Source: Fabrea salina (lineage: Eukaryota > Ciliophora > Heterotrichea > Heterotrichida > Fabreidae). Taken from it: DNA of 64,000 nucleotides. Location: contig JALIHJ010000011.1 in NCBI GenBank assembly GCA_022984795.1, positions 62,001 to 126,000 of the forward strand. The letters are read 5' to 3'. The position numbers and the translations under genes are program-made. The notes under the pieces were generated by a model that had not been told where the DNA came from, did not search any database, and saw only the letters and a program-made list of their open reading frames with translations. Below, piece after piece: positions 8,679 through 17,791 of the stretch (position 1 is the stretch's first letter; each line of letters starts with the position of its first letter).

Positions 8679-9361
8679 TTCGGCTTGCCTTTTAAAGGCA
8701 GTTCTTCCTTTTCAAACTTGCCAACTAGCTTAACAAAACCTCCAAACACAGAGTGCGGAAGCCAGTTACGAGCCCAAGCGTTCATCAGTGTAAGCAACAA
8801 ACAAATCACAAAACCTGCTATGTTTGGAGTGATTACAAAAATGTTCCTAGTAAGGATTCCGTAAACTCCCCACACAAAACTGCAGCCAAAACAGGCACCT
8901 ACAACGTTCATGTCAAGATACCTAGGATCTTTTTCTGCCAGCAAAGGCTTCACTTGTTCCAAAGGAGCTGCAAAGCCCAAAAAGTTAACTACTACACAAG
9001 CTATTCCTAGTTTGTCTATAGAAATAAGTCCGTACCCCACTGCTACTACCGAACCTACTGTTAAAAAGTACCCCGTTAAAAACTTAAGTGCGTCTTCTGC
9101 TATTTTGTGGTACCAAGCTAGAAAACCCAAACTCAATACAAAGTTCAAGCTGTTAGGAACCAAAATAGGAACTTTGGAGGCTTTTAGAGAGTAGATTACC
9201 CAAGCTGTAGTGTTGCAGTTTGCTAGAAGTAAATACAAGTGTGAAATTTCTTCTAAAGACTTAGTTTTGTTTGCCTTCAACAGAGAAGAAATAGGCGAAA
9301 TGTTCACGATTACAGCCAAAATAGTGCCTAAGCCGCTTAAGCTAAGTGTTACTGCTTCCAT
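8675..9361 (-). CDS. SWEET: SWEET (MtN3/saliva) sugar transporter
   Basis: A 228-aa membrane protein with the 7-TM (3+1+3) layout of eukaryotic SWEET uniporters. The first MtN3 repeat has NISPISSLLKANKTKSLEEI and the pocket segment LLANCNTTAWVIYSL with the Asn typical of the sugar site. The second repeat has VVVNFLGFAAPLEQVKPLLA, then SFVWGVYGIL and ITPNIAGFVICLLL. It passively moves mono- or disaccharides across the plasma membrane or an endomembrane. Length is normal. It is divergent from the poly(A) polymerase gene with 36 bp between starts. Confidence 0.9.
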   Translation of the reverse strand: MEAVTLSLSGLGTILAVIVNISPISSLLKANKTKSLEEISHLYLLLANCNTTAWVIYSLKASKVPILVPNSLNFVLSLGFLAWYHKIAEDALKFLTGYFLTVGSVVAVGYGLISIDKLGIACVVVNFLGFAAPLEQVKPLLAEKDPRYLDMNVVGACFGCSFVWGVYGILTRNIFVITPNIAGFVICLLLTLMNAWARNWLPHSVFGGFVKLVGKFEKEELPLKGKPN

Positions 9362-9397
9362 ATTAAAACGAATATTTAATAGAACAAGTAAGTATAA

Positions 9398-10591
9398 ATG
9401 TCAGAACTCTTAGAAGTATGTTTAGAGTCCTACGGAGTCCCTAGACCAGGCAGTACGGATGAGCAGATGCACTCCGTAATTAACAAACTATCAAGTCTAT
9501 GCAAAGCCTGGGTAAAAGACTCCAGAATAGTTCCTTTTGGGTCCTTTTTGCTAGGAACTCAGTTCTCTGATTCAGATTTAGACTTGATCCTTGTAGCTCC
9601 AAAAAGAGTTCAGAGGAAAAGTTTCCAAAACCAGCTTTTAGAAATCCTGAGGCAAGACCCAGAGGTTCTTTGCTGCCAAGGAATCTTTACAGCCAAAGTT
9701 CCTTTGATCAAACTTGTTTTTAAAGAAGTTGAAGTGGACTTGTTGTTTGCCAACACTGACTCAACTTGTCTTTCAAAAGACTTGTCTGACTGCGACTACC
9801 AAAGTTTGCTTACCCTTAACGGGTACCGCAACTCAAAGTTCCTACTTAAGTTAGTTCCTGACAAGCAGAAGTTTCAAAAGGTACTTAGAGCTGTTAAGCT
9901 TTGGGCTACCAAAAGAAGCATCTACTCAAACTGTATGGGTTATTTAGGAGGATTTGCGTGGGCTTTGTTGGTGGGGAAAGTGTGCATAGAGTACTCAAGG
10001 CTTTCAGTTCCTTTTTTAATTGGTAAGTTTTTTGAGTACTACAAAAACTGGGACTGGAGGGTGTGTGTGTCTTTGGTGCCTTCTATGTACAAACAGCGTT
10101 CAGTAGCTCCTATGACAATTTTGACACCTGCTTCTCCAGTGTACAACGCAGCCTACACCCTTACTTACACTAACTTTATGTTTATCCAGCAAGAGTTCGA
10201 GTTAGCTTACGAAGTGTCCCAAAGAATACTTACTGAAGGTTTGGAGTGGAAAGGCTTGTTTGCAGAACTAAGGTTCTTTGACGTTTTTGAGTACTTTTTG
10301 AAAATAGAAGTGCTGGGAAGGAACTTAGAAGAGTTCACTAAACTCAAAGGAAGTTTTTTAAGCCAACTAAGGTACTTGGTGGAGGAGATTGAGAACTCTT
10401 ACCTGGCTGCAGAAGTGTCTCCGTGCACAAAGCACTTCAAAGCTTCCCCTTATTCAAGTGTGTACTTTGTAGGAATTAACTGTTTCAGGAACCCCAGGTT
10501 CTTTGTGAAGTGGCTGATCAAAGACTTAAAGCACTACTTCCAGAGTCCTTCCATCAACTTCTACTTCTTGCCTAAAGCTTCTTTAACATAA
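9398..10591 (+). CDS. PAP: Canonical poly(A) polymerase
   Basis: A 397-aa nuclear mRNA poly(A) polymerase of the DNA polymerase beta superfamily. The catalytic motif GSFLLGTQFSDSDLDL contains Asp60 and Asp62, and the third aspartate is Asp114 in VEVDLLF. The central domain LNGYRNSK, VPDKQKFQKVLRAVKLWA and YSNCMGYLGGFAWALLV is diagnostic of canonical PAP rather than Cid1/TUT enzymes. The RNA-binding-domain onset LTPASPVYNAAYTLTYTN follows. The protein stops after that domain, so it lacks the long Ser/Thr and NLS-rich tail of animal PAP. Confidence 0.9.
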   Translation: MSELLEVCLESYGVPRPGSTDEQMHSVINKLSSLCKAWVKDSRIVPFGSFLLGTQFSDSDLDLILVAPKRVQRKSFQNQLLEILRQDPEVLCCQGIFTAKVPLIKLVFKEVEVDLLFANTDSTCLSKDLSDCDYQSLLTLNGYRNSKFLLKLVPDKQKFQKVLRAVKLWATKRSIYSNCMGYLGGFAWALLVGKVCIEYSRLSVPFLIGKFFEYYKNWDWRVCVSLVPSMYKQRSVAPMTILTPASPVYNAAYTLTYTNFMFIQQEFELAYEVSQRILTEGLEWKGLFAELRFFDVFEYFLKIEVLGRNLEEFTKLKGSFLSQLRYLVEEIENSYLAAEVSPCTKHFKASPYSSVYFVGINCFRNPRFFVKWLIKDLKHYFQSPSINFYFLPKASLT

Positions 10592-10626
10592 ATAAAGTCG
10601 GAACAGTCAACTCCGTCTGTAAAAAT

Positions 10627-11454
10627 ATGAAAAAAGGCGACGCAACTCATTCGATAATGATGCTTAAACAAAAATTCAACGAAATTAAAAGAAACATAAG
10701 TTTAATCGAGCAAAGACAACACGAGTTCTTGTCAAGTGACTCAAAAGGCTCTTTAGAAGTCAAGCAAAGCTTCCAACCGACAAGCCAAGAACAAAACCTA
10801 ACAGAAACCCAAAGATACGCCCAAACCCGTCCTGCTTCTGCAGGAAGAATGCTCAATTCTTCACGCACATCTTCCAAAGAAGACTCTTACACTGACTACC
10901 TCACTAAAAAAATCAGAATCCTCGAGTCACAAAACCAGAACCTCAATGCCGAAGTAGCAAAACTCAAAAAGCAAAACGAAGAGTACATCAAAGAAAACGC
11001 CACTTTGCGCGACAAAAACACCTCAAGTTCTCTAAAGGTCTCTCAGCTCCAAAGAGAGTGCAACTACCTCAAGGAAAAACTCGACAACTACGAACAAACC
11101 ACGCCTAAAAAGCCTGACAGGCCAGCTTCTTGTATACGAAGTGCAAGCAGTACTCCTAAAAAACACCGTGTGGCCTTTTCCAAAGACCTTGTCAAAGTAG
11201 TTCATATTAACGGAAATGACTGTCCCCAGTCGATAGAAAAACTCAAACAAGAAGTTTCTCCTTACAACTCGCCTAACAAGCTCTCACAAACCTACGCAAC
11301 TCCTGTGAAGGACAAGTACTTCCCACTTTACCGGCACCAAAAAGCTCCGAGCATGAAGAAACTCGACTTCAAAGAACCTGCTTTTTCTGATTACTACAAA
11401 GAAAGGTCCAGAATCATTTCCCGCAAAAATGTAGAAAACGAAAGACCTAACTAA
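10627..11454 (+). CDS. Hypothetical coiled-coil protein (275 aa)
   Basis: Not recognised. A predicted coiled coil runs from about residue 90 to 155 (TKKIRILESQNQNLNAEVAK and onward). It is flanked by Ser/Pro/Lys-rich regions, and the C-terminus is basic (KKLDFKEPAFSDYYKERSR). The composition suits a cytoskeletal or basal-body structural protein, but nothing specific supports that. Confidence 0.65.
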   Translation: MKKGDATHSIMMLKQKFNEIKRNISLIEQRQHEFLSSDSKGSLEVKQSFQPTSQEQNLTETQRYAQTRPASAGRMLNSSRTSSKEDSYTDYLTKKIRILESQNQNLNAEVAKLKKQNEEYIKENATLRDKNTSSSLKVSQLQRECNYLKEKLDNYEQTTPKKPDRPASCIRSASSTPKKHRVAFSKDLVKVVHINGNDCPQSIEKLKQEVSPYNSPNKLSQTYATPVKDKYFPLYRHQKAPSMKKLDFKEPAFSDYYKERSRIISRKNVENERPN

Positions 11455-11473
11455 GTCTTAATTTGTAATTAAC

Positions 11474-12010
11474 TTATTCAAAAAAATGCTGGAGTTGACT
11501 AAGTGCTAAGTAGCACTCTAGAACTTGGGAGTTTTGGGAAGGCTCAAGGGACACTTGGTAGTTTTCGTATTTGTAGTCGTAAACTTCTTTGTCCACCTCT
11601 ACTAGTGCTTCGAAGAACCTTGATAAAAAGTAGTACCTTTTGTCTAAGTCTCCCCAGTTACGAACAAGGGCCACCACAGAACCTTCTAAGTAGTTGTTTA
11701 GGTTCTTCAGCATAGCCAAAACTTCGCCTAAGTCCTTTTCTTCACAGTCAGTTAAGTCAACAAAAACACTCTGGGGCTGGAGCTTAAGGGTATGGTAGTT
11801 GCCTAAGAACTCCAGAATCTGAGACCCACTAAACACAAACCTAACTTTGACTTGGGAGTGCACTTGGGAGTCAGCAAAGTCAGGGTGCTTGTGGAAGACT
11901 CCTTGGTAAGGCTTCCTCTTAGTGAGCAAAGCTACTTGGCTGTTCTGAGCAAACTTGTAAGCCAAACTAAGCAGTAAGTCTAAGTTGCCCCCTACGATTC
12001 CTAAGCTCAT
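11474..12010 (-). CDS. Hypothetical Rossmann-like protein (178 aa)
   Basis: Not firmly recognised. The N-terminus SLGIVGGNLDLLLSLAYKFA resembles a dinucleotide-binding beta-alpha turn (GxxGG form), and alternating hydrophobic strands follow (VALLTKR, VRFVFSG, SVFVDLTD, SVVALVRNW). This pattern suggests a Rossmann fold of the NADP-oxidoreductase or STEAP type, without enough motifs to name one. It is divergent from the U6 gene. Confidence 0.6.
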   Translation of the reverse strand: MSLGIVGGNLDLLLSLAYKFAQNSQVALLTKRKPYQGVFHKHPDFADSQVHSQVKVRFVFSGSQILEFLGNYHTLKLQPQSVFVDLTDCEEKDLGEVLAMLKNLNNYLEGSVVALVRNWGDLDKRYYFLSRFFEALVEVDKEVYDYKYENYQVSLEPSQNSQVLECYLALSQLQHFFE

Positions 12011-12068
12011 GTCCCTTAAACAAAATATGCAAAAACAAACAGGTTTTTAAGTATTTGGGCAACTAAAG

Positions 12069-12180
12069 GTTGGAGCCCACTAGGGTCGTCCGAGTAAATT
12101 GGAACGATACAGAGAAGATTAGCATGGCCCCTGCGCAAGGATGACACGCTCAAATTGAGAAGTGTATTCCCCAATTTTTT
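12069..12180 (+). ncRNA. U6: U6 spliceosomal snRNA
   Basis: The core is nearly identical to eukaryotic U6: AATTGGAACGATACAGAGA, then AGATTAGCATGGCCCCTGCG and AAGGATGACACGC. The ACAGAGA box lies at 12109-12115 and the AGC triad follows. Human spacing places the 5' end near 12069; 12072-12091 can fold as the 5' stem-loop (GGA/TCC and CCC/GGG pairs). The T6 run at 12175-12180 is an RNA polymerase III terminator. A T/A-rich stretch at 12044-12053 sits about 20 bp upstream as a possible TATA element. The next start codon lies only 3 bp after the T run. Confidence 0.95.
12175..12180 (+). terminator. Pol III terminator of U6
   Basis: Six T residues end the U6 gene, right before the TBC gene's leader GTA and ATG at 12184. 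Confidence 0.8.
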
Positions 12181-12183
12181 GTA

Positions 12184-12996
12184 ATGATATACACTCCTGA
12201 AGAGTGGAAAAGTGTCCTTGAAGAGGGAGTTTCTGACACAGAACTACTCAGGAACAGTTTGAAGCTAGGAGTTCCCAAACACCTCCGAGGCGAGATTTGG
12301 GCTTACTTAGTAAAGGCTAGTCGGTACACAAGTCACTACCACCCCATGACTTACTTTAACTTGCTGAGCATTCGAGACCCCAAAGTGGAATCTGCGATTC
12401 AAAAAGACATAAACAGAACCCTTCCACTGCACGATATGTTCAGTGAACAAAACGGGTACGGGCAAACAGGACTTTTCAACATTCTGAAGTCCTACGCTAG
12501 CCTAGACCCCTCCACTGGGTACTGTCAAGAAATGTCCTTCATAGCAGCTTACTTGTTGATGAACATGCTTACTGAAGAACTTGCTTTTTGGGCCTTTGTG
12601 GAAGTTATGTTCCAAAAGAACTGGAGAGAAGTGCTTAGTTCAGACTTGTCTAAGTTCAAAGCAATGGTTACTGAGTTCGAAAGAACACTAGAAGAAAGAC
12701 TCCCCCGAGTAAAAGCGCACTTTGAAAAAGAAAACTTAAGTTGCTACGTGTTCCAGCCTTTTTTAACTACAATTTGCACTTACAACGTTCCAGAAGACCT
12801 AGCTACTAGAGTTATGGACTGGTTTTTGTTGGATGGAGAAAACGTAGTTTACTCTTTCCTAGTGTCTGTTTTGAAGGTTTCTGAGCACAAAATACTTAAC
12901 ATGTCTGGCGAAGAACTTTACAAGTACTTAAGAAAGCAGGTTGTGCTAGACGCCCTTGAAGAAGCCGGTATAGACAGTATTTTAAGTTCATGCTAA
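12184..12996 (+). CDS. TBC-domain Rab GTPase-activating protein
   Basis: A 270-aa protein consisting almost only of a TBC domain. The domain opens with GVPKHLRGEIWAYLV. The arginine finger is in IQKDINRTLP (Arg near residue 78) and the glutamine finger in GYCQEMSFIAAYLLM (Gln near 118), so both catalytic fingers for Rab GTP hydrolysis are present. It acts in vesicle traffic; the Rab partner is unknown. Its start lies 3 bp after the U6 terminator, so its promoter must overlap the U6 gene. Confidence 0.9.
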   Translation: MIYTPEEWKSVLEEGVSDTELLRNSLKLGVPKHLRGEIWAYLVKASRYTSHYHPMTYFNLLSIRDPKVESAIQKDINRTLPLHDMFSEQNGYGQTGLFNILKSYASLDPSTGYCQEMSFIAAYLLMNMLTEELAFWAFVEVMFQKNWREVLSSDLSKFKAMVTEFERTLEERLPRVKAHFEKENLSCYVFQPFLTTICTYNVPEDLATRVMDWFLLDGENVVYSFLVSVLKVSEHKILNMSGEELYKYLRKQVVLDALEEAGIDSILSSC

Positions 12997-13014
12997 AGTT
13001 ACTTATGCTTTAAA

Positions 13015-14560
13015 TTACATCAGCGTACAAGCTCCGCAAGCAGCAGAGGCACTAGTTCTTTCGATTATGGGGTCTTCGCGTCTTCTAGTAGTGTCGCCTC
13101 CTTTTCTGAAAGTCAAGAACCCTGTGCAGTCTTCTTTGAGTTTGGACAGAATTCTGTGTCTGTGCCCTGCTTTGCTGATTTGGACTTCGTTTTTAAGTAT
13201 CTCGTCCGTGATTTCGAAGTTGGTGTTCATAAGCACCAACATGTGCTCGAGTTCTTCGTATCCAGCGTCTATGAAAAGCGGGTAGAGGTGCTCAAGGTTC
13301 AGACCTTCTAGCCACCTCTGCAGTGAAGGAGTGTTGTTTAAGTTGAGGTTGGCAGAAGCAGGCATAACGCAGCACTTGAAAATCCCTGGCGAGTTGTTTG
13401 ACTTAAGAGGTCGAGGAGACTTGATTGCTTTTAGTTCTTCACTCATAGCAGCTAGGAGTCTTCTGCGCAAACCTGACTTGGAAACACCTATTGCTTTAAG
13501 AGTTTCCTCAGTAATGGGCATAGTGGAGTTTAGTTGCGAGATCATTTGGTCAATGTCGTCATAGCCAGACTCTATTAAAACGTCAAACAGTTCTTCCAGT
13601 CTGTAACTAACTAGCCAGTTGTAAAGGTGGGGTCTTTTGTCGCTAATGCCAAAAGAAAAGTCGTTAGGCTTTAGTAAACAAGAACTGCTAATGTCACTAC
13701 CTGCTTTTTCGGCGTCAGGTTCCAAAAGTGAGTGTGAGCGACTTACTAACAGACTTTTGGAGTCTCTGAAGTGCTTTAAAGAGAGTTTTTCGTTAGGTGG
13801 CCTGGAGAGCTGATCTCGGTACTTAAAGTTGCTGTCGCGAGTGAGTGAGTTAGCTCTTGAAGAGAAAGGACTTAGCTTAAGCTTCTCAGTGAAGGAGTCG
13901 TTGCCTGGCAAAGACACTGTTGAGTTAGGTGAAGTTTGGTCCGAAAAGCGTCCTTTTGACTTGATAGCTTTTAGTATAGTATCTTTCATGTGAGTGGTTT
14001 TGGCCAACTCAATGCAGTTTTTGCCACTGAAGTCCTTAATAAAAGGGTCGCTGTTGTGGTGTGTTATGAGTTTGACTAACTTAATTTGTTCGTAATCCAC
14101 CGCATAGTGCAAAGGAGTGCGGCCAAACACGGTGTTAGGAACGTTAGGGTTAGCTCCGCTCCTCAACAACAACTTTGCAATGTGGAAGTTGCCTTTGTAA
14201 GCAGCGTGGTGGAGAGGAGTGTCTCCGTCTAATTATTTTTTTACCGTTTTGCTGAAGATTCGGGTCAGCTCCGTACTTAAGTAGTAGTTTGGCAACGTTT
14301 ACTTTGTTGTTGTCAGCAGCTTGGTGCAAAGCACTTTCGCCTAACTTGTTTACGTGGTTGGGGTTAGCTCCTTCTTCAAGGAGGTACTTGGCTATTTCAA
14401 AATGCCCACAAATTACAGTCCTGTACAAAGGAGACCAGCCTAGCTGTCTATCAGTCCAGTTCAGCAGTTCAGGGTACTTCTGCAGGGTAGATTTAAGTAG
14501 TTCTAGATCCCCCACCCTGCAAGCAAGCTGGATGTCCATATCTCCACTTTGGTTTTCCAT
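13015..14560 (-). CDS. Ankyrin-repeat and tandem SAM-domain protein, one 16-nt intron
   Basis: Two exons, 14245-14560 and 13015-14228, are joined by removing a 16-nt GT-AG intron. The junction gives PNLQQNG followed by DGDTPLHHAAYKGNFHIAKL, restoring an ankyrin repeat across the splice. The protein is 509 aa: about five ankyrin repeats (residues 5-190), a Ser/Pro-rich linker, then two SAM domains (LYNWLVSYRLEELFDVLIES and LQRWLEGLNLEHLYPLFIDA). It is probably a scaffold in signalling or the cortex, as in ANKS/SHANK-like proteins (inference). It converges with the TBC gene. Confidence 0.88.
14229..14244 (-). other. 16-nt spliceosomal intron
   Basis: Read on the minus strand it is GTAAAAAAATAATTAG, with GT-AG ends and an internal TAAT that resembles the heterotrich branch region. 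Its removal fuses the two halves of an ankyrin repeat in frame. Confidence 0.92.
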
Positions 14561-14574
14561 GTTAACTTTACAGA

Positions 14575-15474
14575 TTACCTACCCATTCTGTTGCCCGCTC
14601 CTTTTTCATGTGCGTCTTTCCAATCGTCCCAGTCAGCTTGTTTTTTGCGTTTCTTTTCCTGGACTTCTTCGTCGTCACTGTCTTCTTGGGGAGGAGGTGG
14701 GGTTTGTTCTTGCATTTGTTTGGCCTTCATTTCTCCGTACTCTTCAACTGTCATTGTGGGCAGGTTGTGTGCAGGTTTGAAGACTTGGGCTTTGAGTTGT
14801 TCTTTTACTGACGAAAGACTTGAACTCGAGAGCATTGAAGGCAGTTGGTGTATGTTGGACTCGTCTATTTTGAGGACTTGTGGAGCTGAAGACTGCGTGG
14901 GTTTGGGAAGAGGTTGGTCTTTCATAAGTAGCAAGTGGGATTCTAGTTTTATGAACCTGAGTTGGTTTAGTGACTCTACTGCTGCTAACTCTAGTTGTTT
15001 TTGGTAGAGTTCCCTAAGGTCTTCTTGGCCTCTTTGTTCAAGGTTTTCAATAGCAGCTTGGAGTTCTTTTTTGTGTTTGAACTCTTGTATTTTTTGGTCT
15101 CTGGTTGGGTCTTTTGCTGACTTCCACCTGAGCTTAAAGTCTTCTTCAATGACTCTGTAGTTGTCTAGGTTTTCAAGGAACTCTTCAAAGCAAGCCTCGG
15201 CGTACTGGATGCTTTCTTGGCGTTTGGTTTGGTCGTTGTTTTGGAGAAGCACTTGAGCTTGGTAATAAGGAGTCAGAAGCAAAGGAATGTGCTCAGTGGG
15301 AAGGTCTTCTAGAAGCTCATTTGAAGAAAAAAGGGCTTCGGATGCTATAGTTTTTTTAATTGAGTTAGCAGTTTCCAAAGCCAAGTTGACGTTTTCCTGA
15401 GTAAGGTCTGAGTGGTTCTCGAACTTGTTCTGGAGTTCTTTGAGGGTTCTGAGGCGAGTAAACACAGTGTCCAT
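14575..15474 (-). CDS. TAP42: TAP42/IGBP1 (alpha4) PP2A-associated protein
   Basis: A 299-aa helical protein of the TAP42 family, which binds and protects the catalytic subunits of PP2A, PP4 and PP6 downstream of TOR. The TPR-like N-terminal domain has LLLTPYYQAQVLLQ and REESI-type helices (KRQESIQYAEACFEEFLENL). The C-terminal acidic linker and the ending DWDDWKDAHEKGAGNRMGR are diagnostic of the family. Length is close to the usual 340 aa. Confidence 0.92.
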   Translation of the reverse strand: MDTVFTRLRTLKELQNKFENHSDLTQENVNLALETANSIKKTIASEALFSSNELLEDLPTEHIPLLLTPYYQAQVLLQNNDQTKRQESIQYAEACFEEFLENLDNYRVIEEDFKLRWKSAKDPTRDQKIQEFKHKKELQAAIENLEQRGQEDLRELYQKQLELAAVESLNQLRFIKLESHLLLMKDQPLPKPTQSSAPQVLKIDESNIHQLPSMLSSSSLSSVKEQLKAQVFKPAHNLPTMTVEEYGEMKAKQMQEQTPPPPQEDSDDEEVQEKKRKKQADWDDWKDAHEKGAGNRMGR

Positions 15475-15482
15475 TTATATAA

Positions 15483-16052
15483 CTATTTTCTGAATTTATT
15501 TAGTAAGTACTCTTGGATTTCTTCTTCTGTAGTTGGGTTCTTCCAAGCTTCTATCAGGTCTATTTCGGACCTAGTTTCTTCAGTCATCAAGTGAACAACT
15601 AAGTCTTTCATGCAAACCAGCATCCACTCTGAGTCCCTTTGGCCGTCTACAGAAAAGTACTTAGATTCAGGCACTTGGGCTTCTCTTAAGCTCTTTACTA
15701 AGGAGTAGCCTATCCTCGAAAGGTGCCTTCCAGAGAATCCTGTAGCTACAATCAATGTTGAGTAAGGAGTGTTCTGGGAGTAGTTCCTGATGTCTAGGGA
15801 AACTATGTCTGAGGCTTGTTCGAACTCCAAGAACTTAGTGATTCTTTTGATGCTGGGAAAAGTGTACTTGCGGAACTTAACCCGTTTGAACTTAAGTGCC
15901 ACGTTTTGGGATTGCCAAAGGAATCCTTTACCAGGACGAGTTACTAAAACATCGTTTGCTTTCGAAGGCACTGTGGAGTCGATTAGGTTGACGAACTCTG
16001 GTGGGTTCAAGTCTGAAATGAATCTGAGAAGTTTAGAGCTATTTCTAAGCAT
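15483..16052 (-). CDS. MALSU1: Mitochondrial ribosome silencing factor (RsfS/MALSU1-like)
   Basis: A 189-aa protein whose last 110 residues match the RsfS domain: KFLEFEQASDIVSLDIRNYS, TLIVATGFSGRHLSRIGYSL, and the C-terminal SEWMLVCMKDLVVHLMTEET. This family binds ribosomal protein L14 and regulates subunit joining or large-subunit assembly in bacteria and mitochondria. The basic N-terminus (MLRNSSKLLRFI) fits a mitochondrial targeting sequence. The stop is TAG. Confidence 0.87.
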   Translation of the reverse strand: MLRNSSKLLRFISDLNPPEFVNLIDSTVPSKANDVLVTRPGKGFLWQSQNVALKFKRVKFRKYTFPSIKRITKFLEFEQASDIVSLDIRNYSQNTPYSTLIVATGFSGRHLSRIGYSLVKSLREAQVPESKYFSVDGQRDSEWMLVCMKDLVVHLMTEETRSEIDLIEAWKNPTTEEEIQEYLLNKFRK

Positions 16053-16058
16053 TAATTA

Positions 16059-17786
16059 TTAGTTTAAGAATGAGTAAACCAAATAGTTTGTTATGAACCC
16101 AAAGAGAAACACAAGGGCTGTGTAGCTCCCAGAAAGAGTTTCTGAGTTGGCAGAAGGTTTGTTTTTGACTTGGAGTATTGCTTCTTCTAGCTGTTTTTCT
16201 TTCCTTTCAAGTTCGTTTTGCAATATTACAAGTTCTTCTTCAGCAGAGCCTTCTAGTTCGCTTAGCTTGGAAAAAGGTTGTTTGGTGTTTAGGATTTCTA
16301 GGAGTTCTGAGTTTTTTCTTCGGAGGTTCTGAGTTTCTAGTTTGTGTCTTTGTTTGAGTTGTCTTAGTTCTTCGTAGTGGTTCTTTTTAGTTCTTTCAGT
16401 GGACAGGTGGAGTTGTGTGGTTTCTTTTTTGAGTTTGTTCAGTGATGAACTGGTGCCTTCTAGTAGTTCTTTCAAGTTCCTGTTTTCCCTTATGTTGTTT
16501 TTGGCTTGATTTAGTTCATCTTTATAAACTTTTGCTTTGATAAGGGTGTTTAAGTTTAGTTTCGAAATGATTACTTGTTTGTTCTGGATCTTCTGAGTTG
16601 CTGTTAGGAGTTCTTGAGATAGTTCTTGGTTTTTTTCTGTTAGCTCTTTAAGTTCTTTTTCGAGTATTATAATTGTTGAGCTTTTTTGGTGGACTGACTC
16701 GGAGGACGCTTTTATGTGGTCTACTTGTTCTAAGCAGTAGTCTCTTAAGTCAGCTAGCAAAGCACTTTGTCTGTGGCAGATTTGAAGCAGAGTGTTTCTT
16801 TCTTGTAGTGCTACTTCTAGGTCTCTTTCTTCGCTTATGTTTAGTTCTTGGATTTTTTGGTGGATTTCTTGGAGTTCTTTTTCGATCTCTTGGACTTTTT
16901 CTAAGTAGTTTTTTGGCGAATCTGAGAAGCTGAAGGTTCTGTTTATTGGTGCTTGTATGGAGTCTTGAGTGCCCAAAACACTTTTGCTGTGCAGGTCCAG
17001 GAAACTTATGTTTTTGTTTAAGTTTTCTGTTAAGTTTTGCGTGTTGCTTTGTCCACTTCCAAGTGAAGGTGTTGATACGAAAAGGGGGTTTTCAGGACTT
17101 CGTGGAGGTTTGCTTCCAAATAGAGGTGTTGGTCCTTGGCTTCCAGAAGGTGCAAAAAGATTACTACTAGGAGTTTGTCCAGAGTTGCTTCCAAATAAAG
17201 GAAGTACTTGTGGTTGACTTCCAGAAGGCGCAGAAAAGGGATTACTAGAAGTTTGCTCAGAGTTGCCTCCTAATGAAGGAGGTACTGGTCCTTGGCTTCC
17301 AGAAGGTGGTACGAAAAAGGGACTGCTTCCAAATAAAGGTCCTGGTGCTTGTGGTTGACTTCCAGAAGGCGCAGAAAAGGGATTACTAGAAGTTTGCTCA
17401 GAGTTGGTTCCTAGTGGAGGAGGTGTTGGTTCTTGGCTTTCAGAAGGTGGTACGAAAAAGGGACTACTTCCAAATAAAGGCCCTGGTGCTTGTGGTTGAC
17501 TTGCAGAAGATGACACGAAAAAGGGATTACTAGAAGTTTGCTCAGAGTTGCCTCCTAATGAAGGAGGTACTGGTCCTTGGCTTTCAGAAGGTGGTACGAA
17601 AAAGGGACTGCTTCCAAATAAAGGTCCTGGTGCTTGACTTGTAGAAGGCGCAGAAAAGGGACTAATAGAAGCTTGATCAGAGTTGGTTCCCAGTGGAGGA
17701 GGTGTTGGCCTGGAGTTGTTTCCAAAGGTAGGTGCTCGATTCCTAGAAGATCCCATAGAAAAAGGATCGTCTGAAGGTTCATCCAT
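16059..17786 (-). CDS. FG-repeat, coiled-coil, tail-anchored protein (575 aa)
   Basis: Three parts are clear. Residues 1-255 are low-complexity and carry about a dozen LFGSSPFF, NPF and PLFGS-type motifs in imperfect 47-48-residue repeats. Residues about 295-540 are a long coiled coil (EKVQEIEKELQEIHQKIQEL and onward). The final segment ALVFLFGFITNYLVYSFL (about 555-572) is a single TM helix with two or three residues after it, a tail anchor. FG/NPF repeats suggest nucleoporin-like or EH-domain-binding function; the tail anchor makes a golgin or nuclear-envelope tether equally possible. Confidence 0.82.
   Translation of the reverse strand: MDEPSDDPFSMGSSRNRAPTFGNNSRPTPPPLGTNSDQASISPFSAPSTSQAPGPLFGSSPFFVPPSESQGPVPPSLGGNSEQTSSNPFFVSSSASQPQAPGPLFGSSPFFVPPSESQEPTPPPLGTNSEQTSSNPFSAPSGSQPQAPGPLFGSSPFFVPPSGSQGPVPPSLGGNSEQTSSNPFSAPSGSQPQVLPLFGSNSGQTPSSNLFAPSGSQGPTPLFGSKPPRSPENPLFVSTPSLGSGQSNTQNLTENLNKNISFLDLHSKSVLGTQDSIQAPINRTFSFSDSPKNYLEKVQEIEKELQEIHQKIQELNISEERDLEVALQERNTLLQICHRQSALLADLRDYCLEQVDHIKASSESVHQKSSTIIILEKELKELTEKNQELSQELLTATQKIQNKQVIISKLNLNTLIKAKVYKDELNQAKNNIRENRNLKELLEGTSSSLNKLKKETTQLHLSTERTKKNHYEELRQLKQRHKLETQNLRRKNSELLEILNTKQPFSKLSELEGSAEEELVILQNELERKEKQLEEAILQVKNKPSANSETLSGSYTALVFLFGFITNYLVYSFLN
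17150..17760 (-). repeat. Tandem 141-144-bp coding repeats (FG/NPF-rich)
   Basis: The motif TACGAAAAAGGGACT (plus strand) recurs at 17310, 17451 and 17595, giving periods of 141 and 144 bp, with two more degenerate units at the edges. Each unit encodes a PLFGSSPFF block and an NPF block. High similarity between units suggests recent unequal exchange. Confidence 0.85.
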
Positions 17787-17791
17787 TATTA

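Noticed and set aside
12068-12078. GGTTGGAGCCC looks like a Pol III B box upstream of U6
   Set aside because: Human spacing from the ACAGAGA box and the foldable 5' stem-loop place these bases at the 5' end of the U6 RNA itself.
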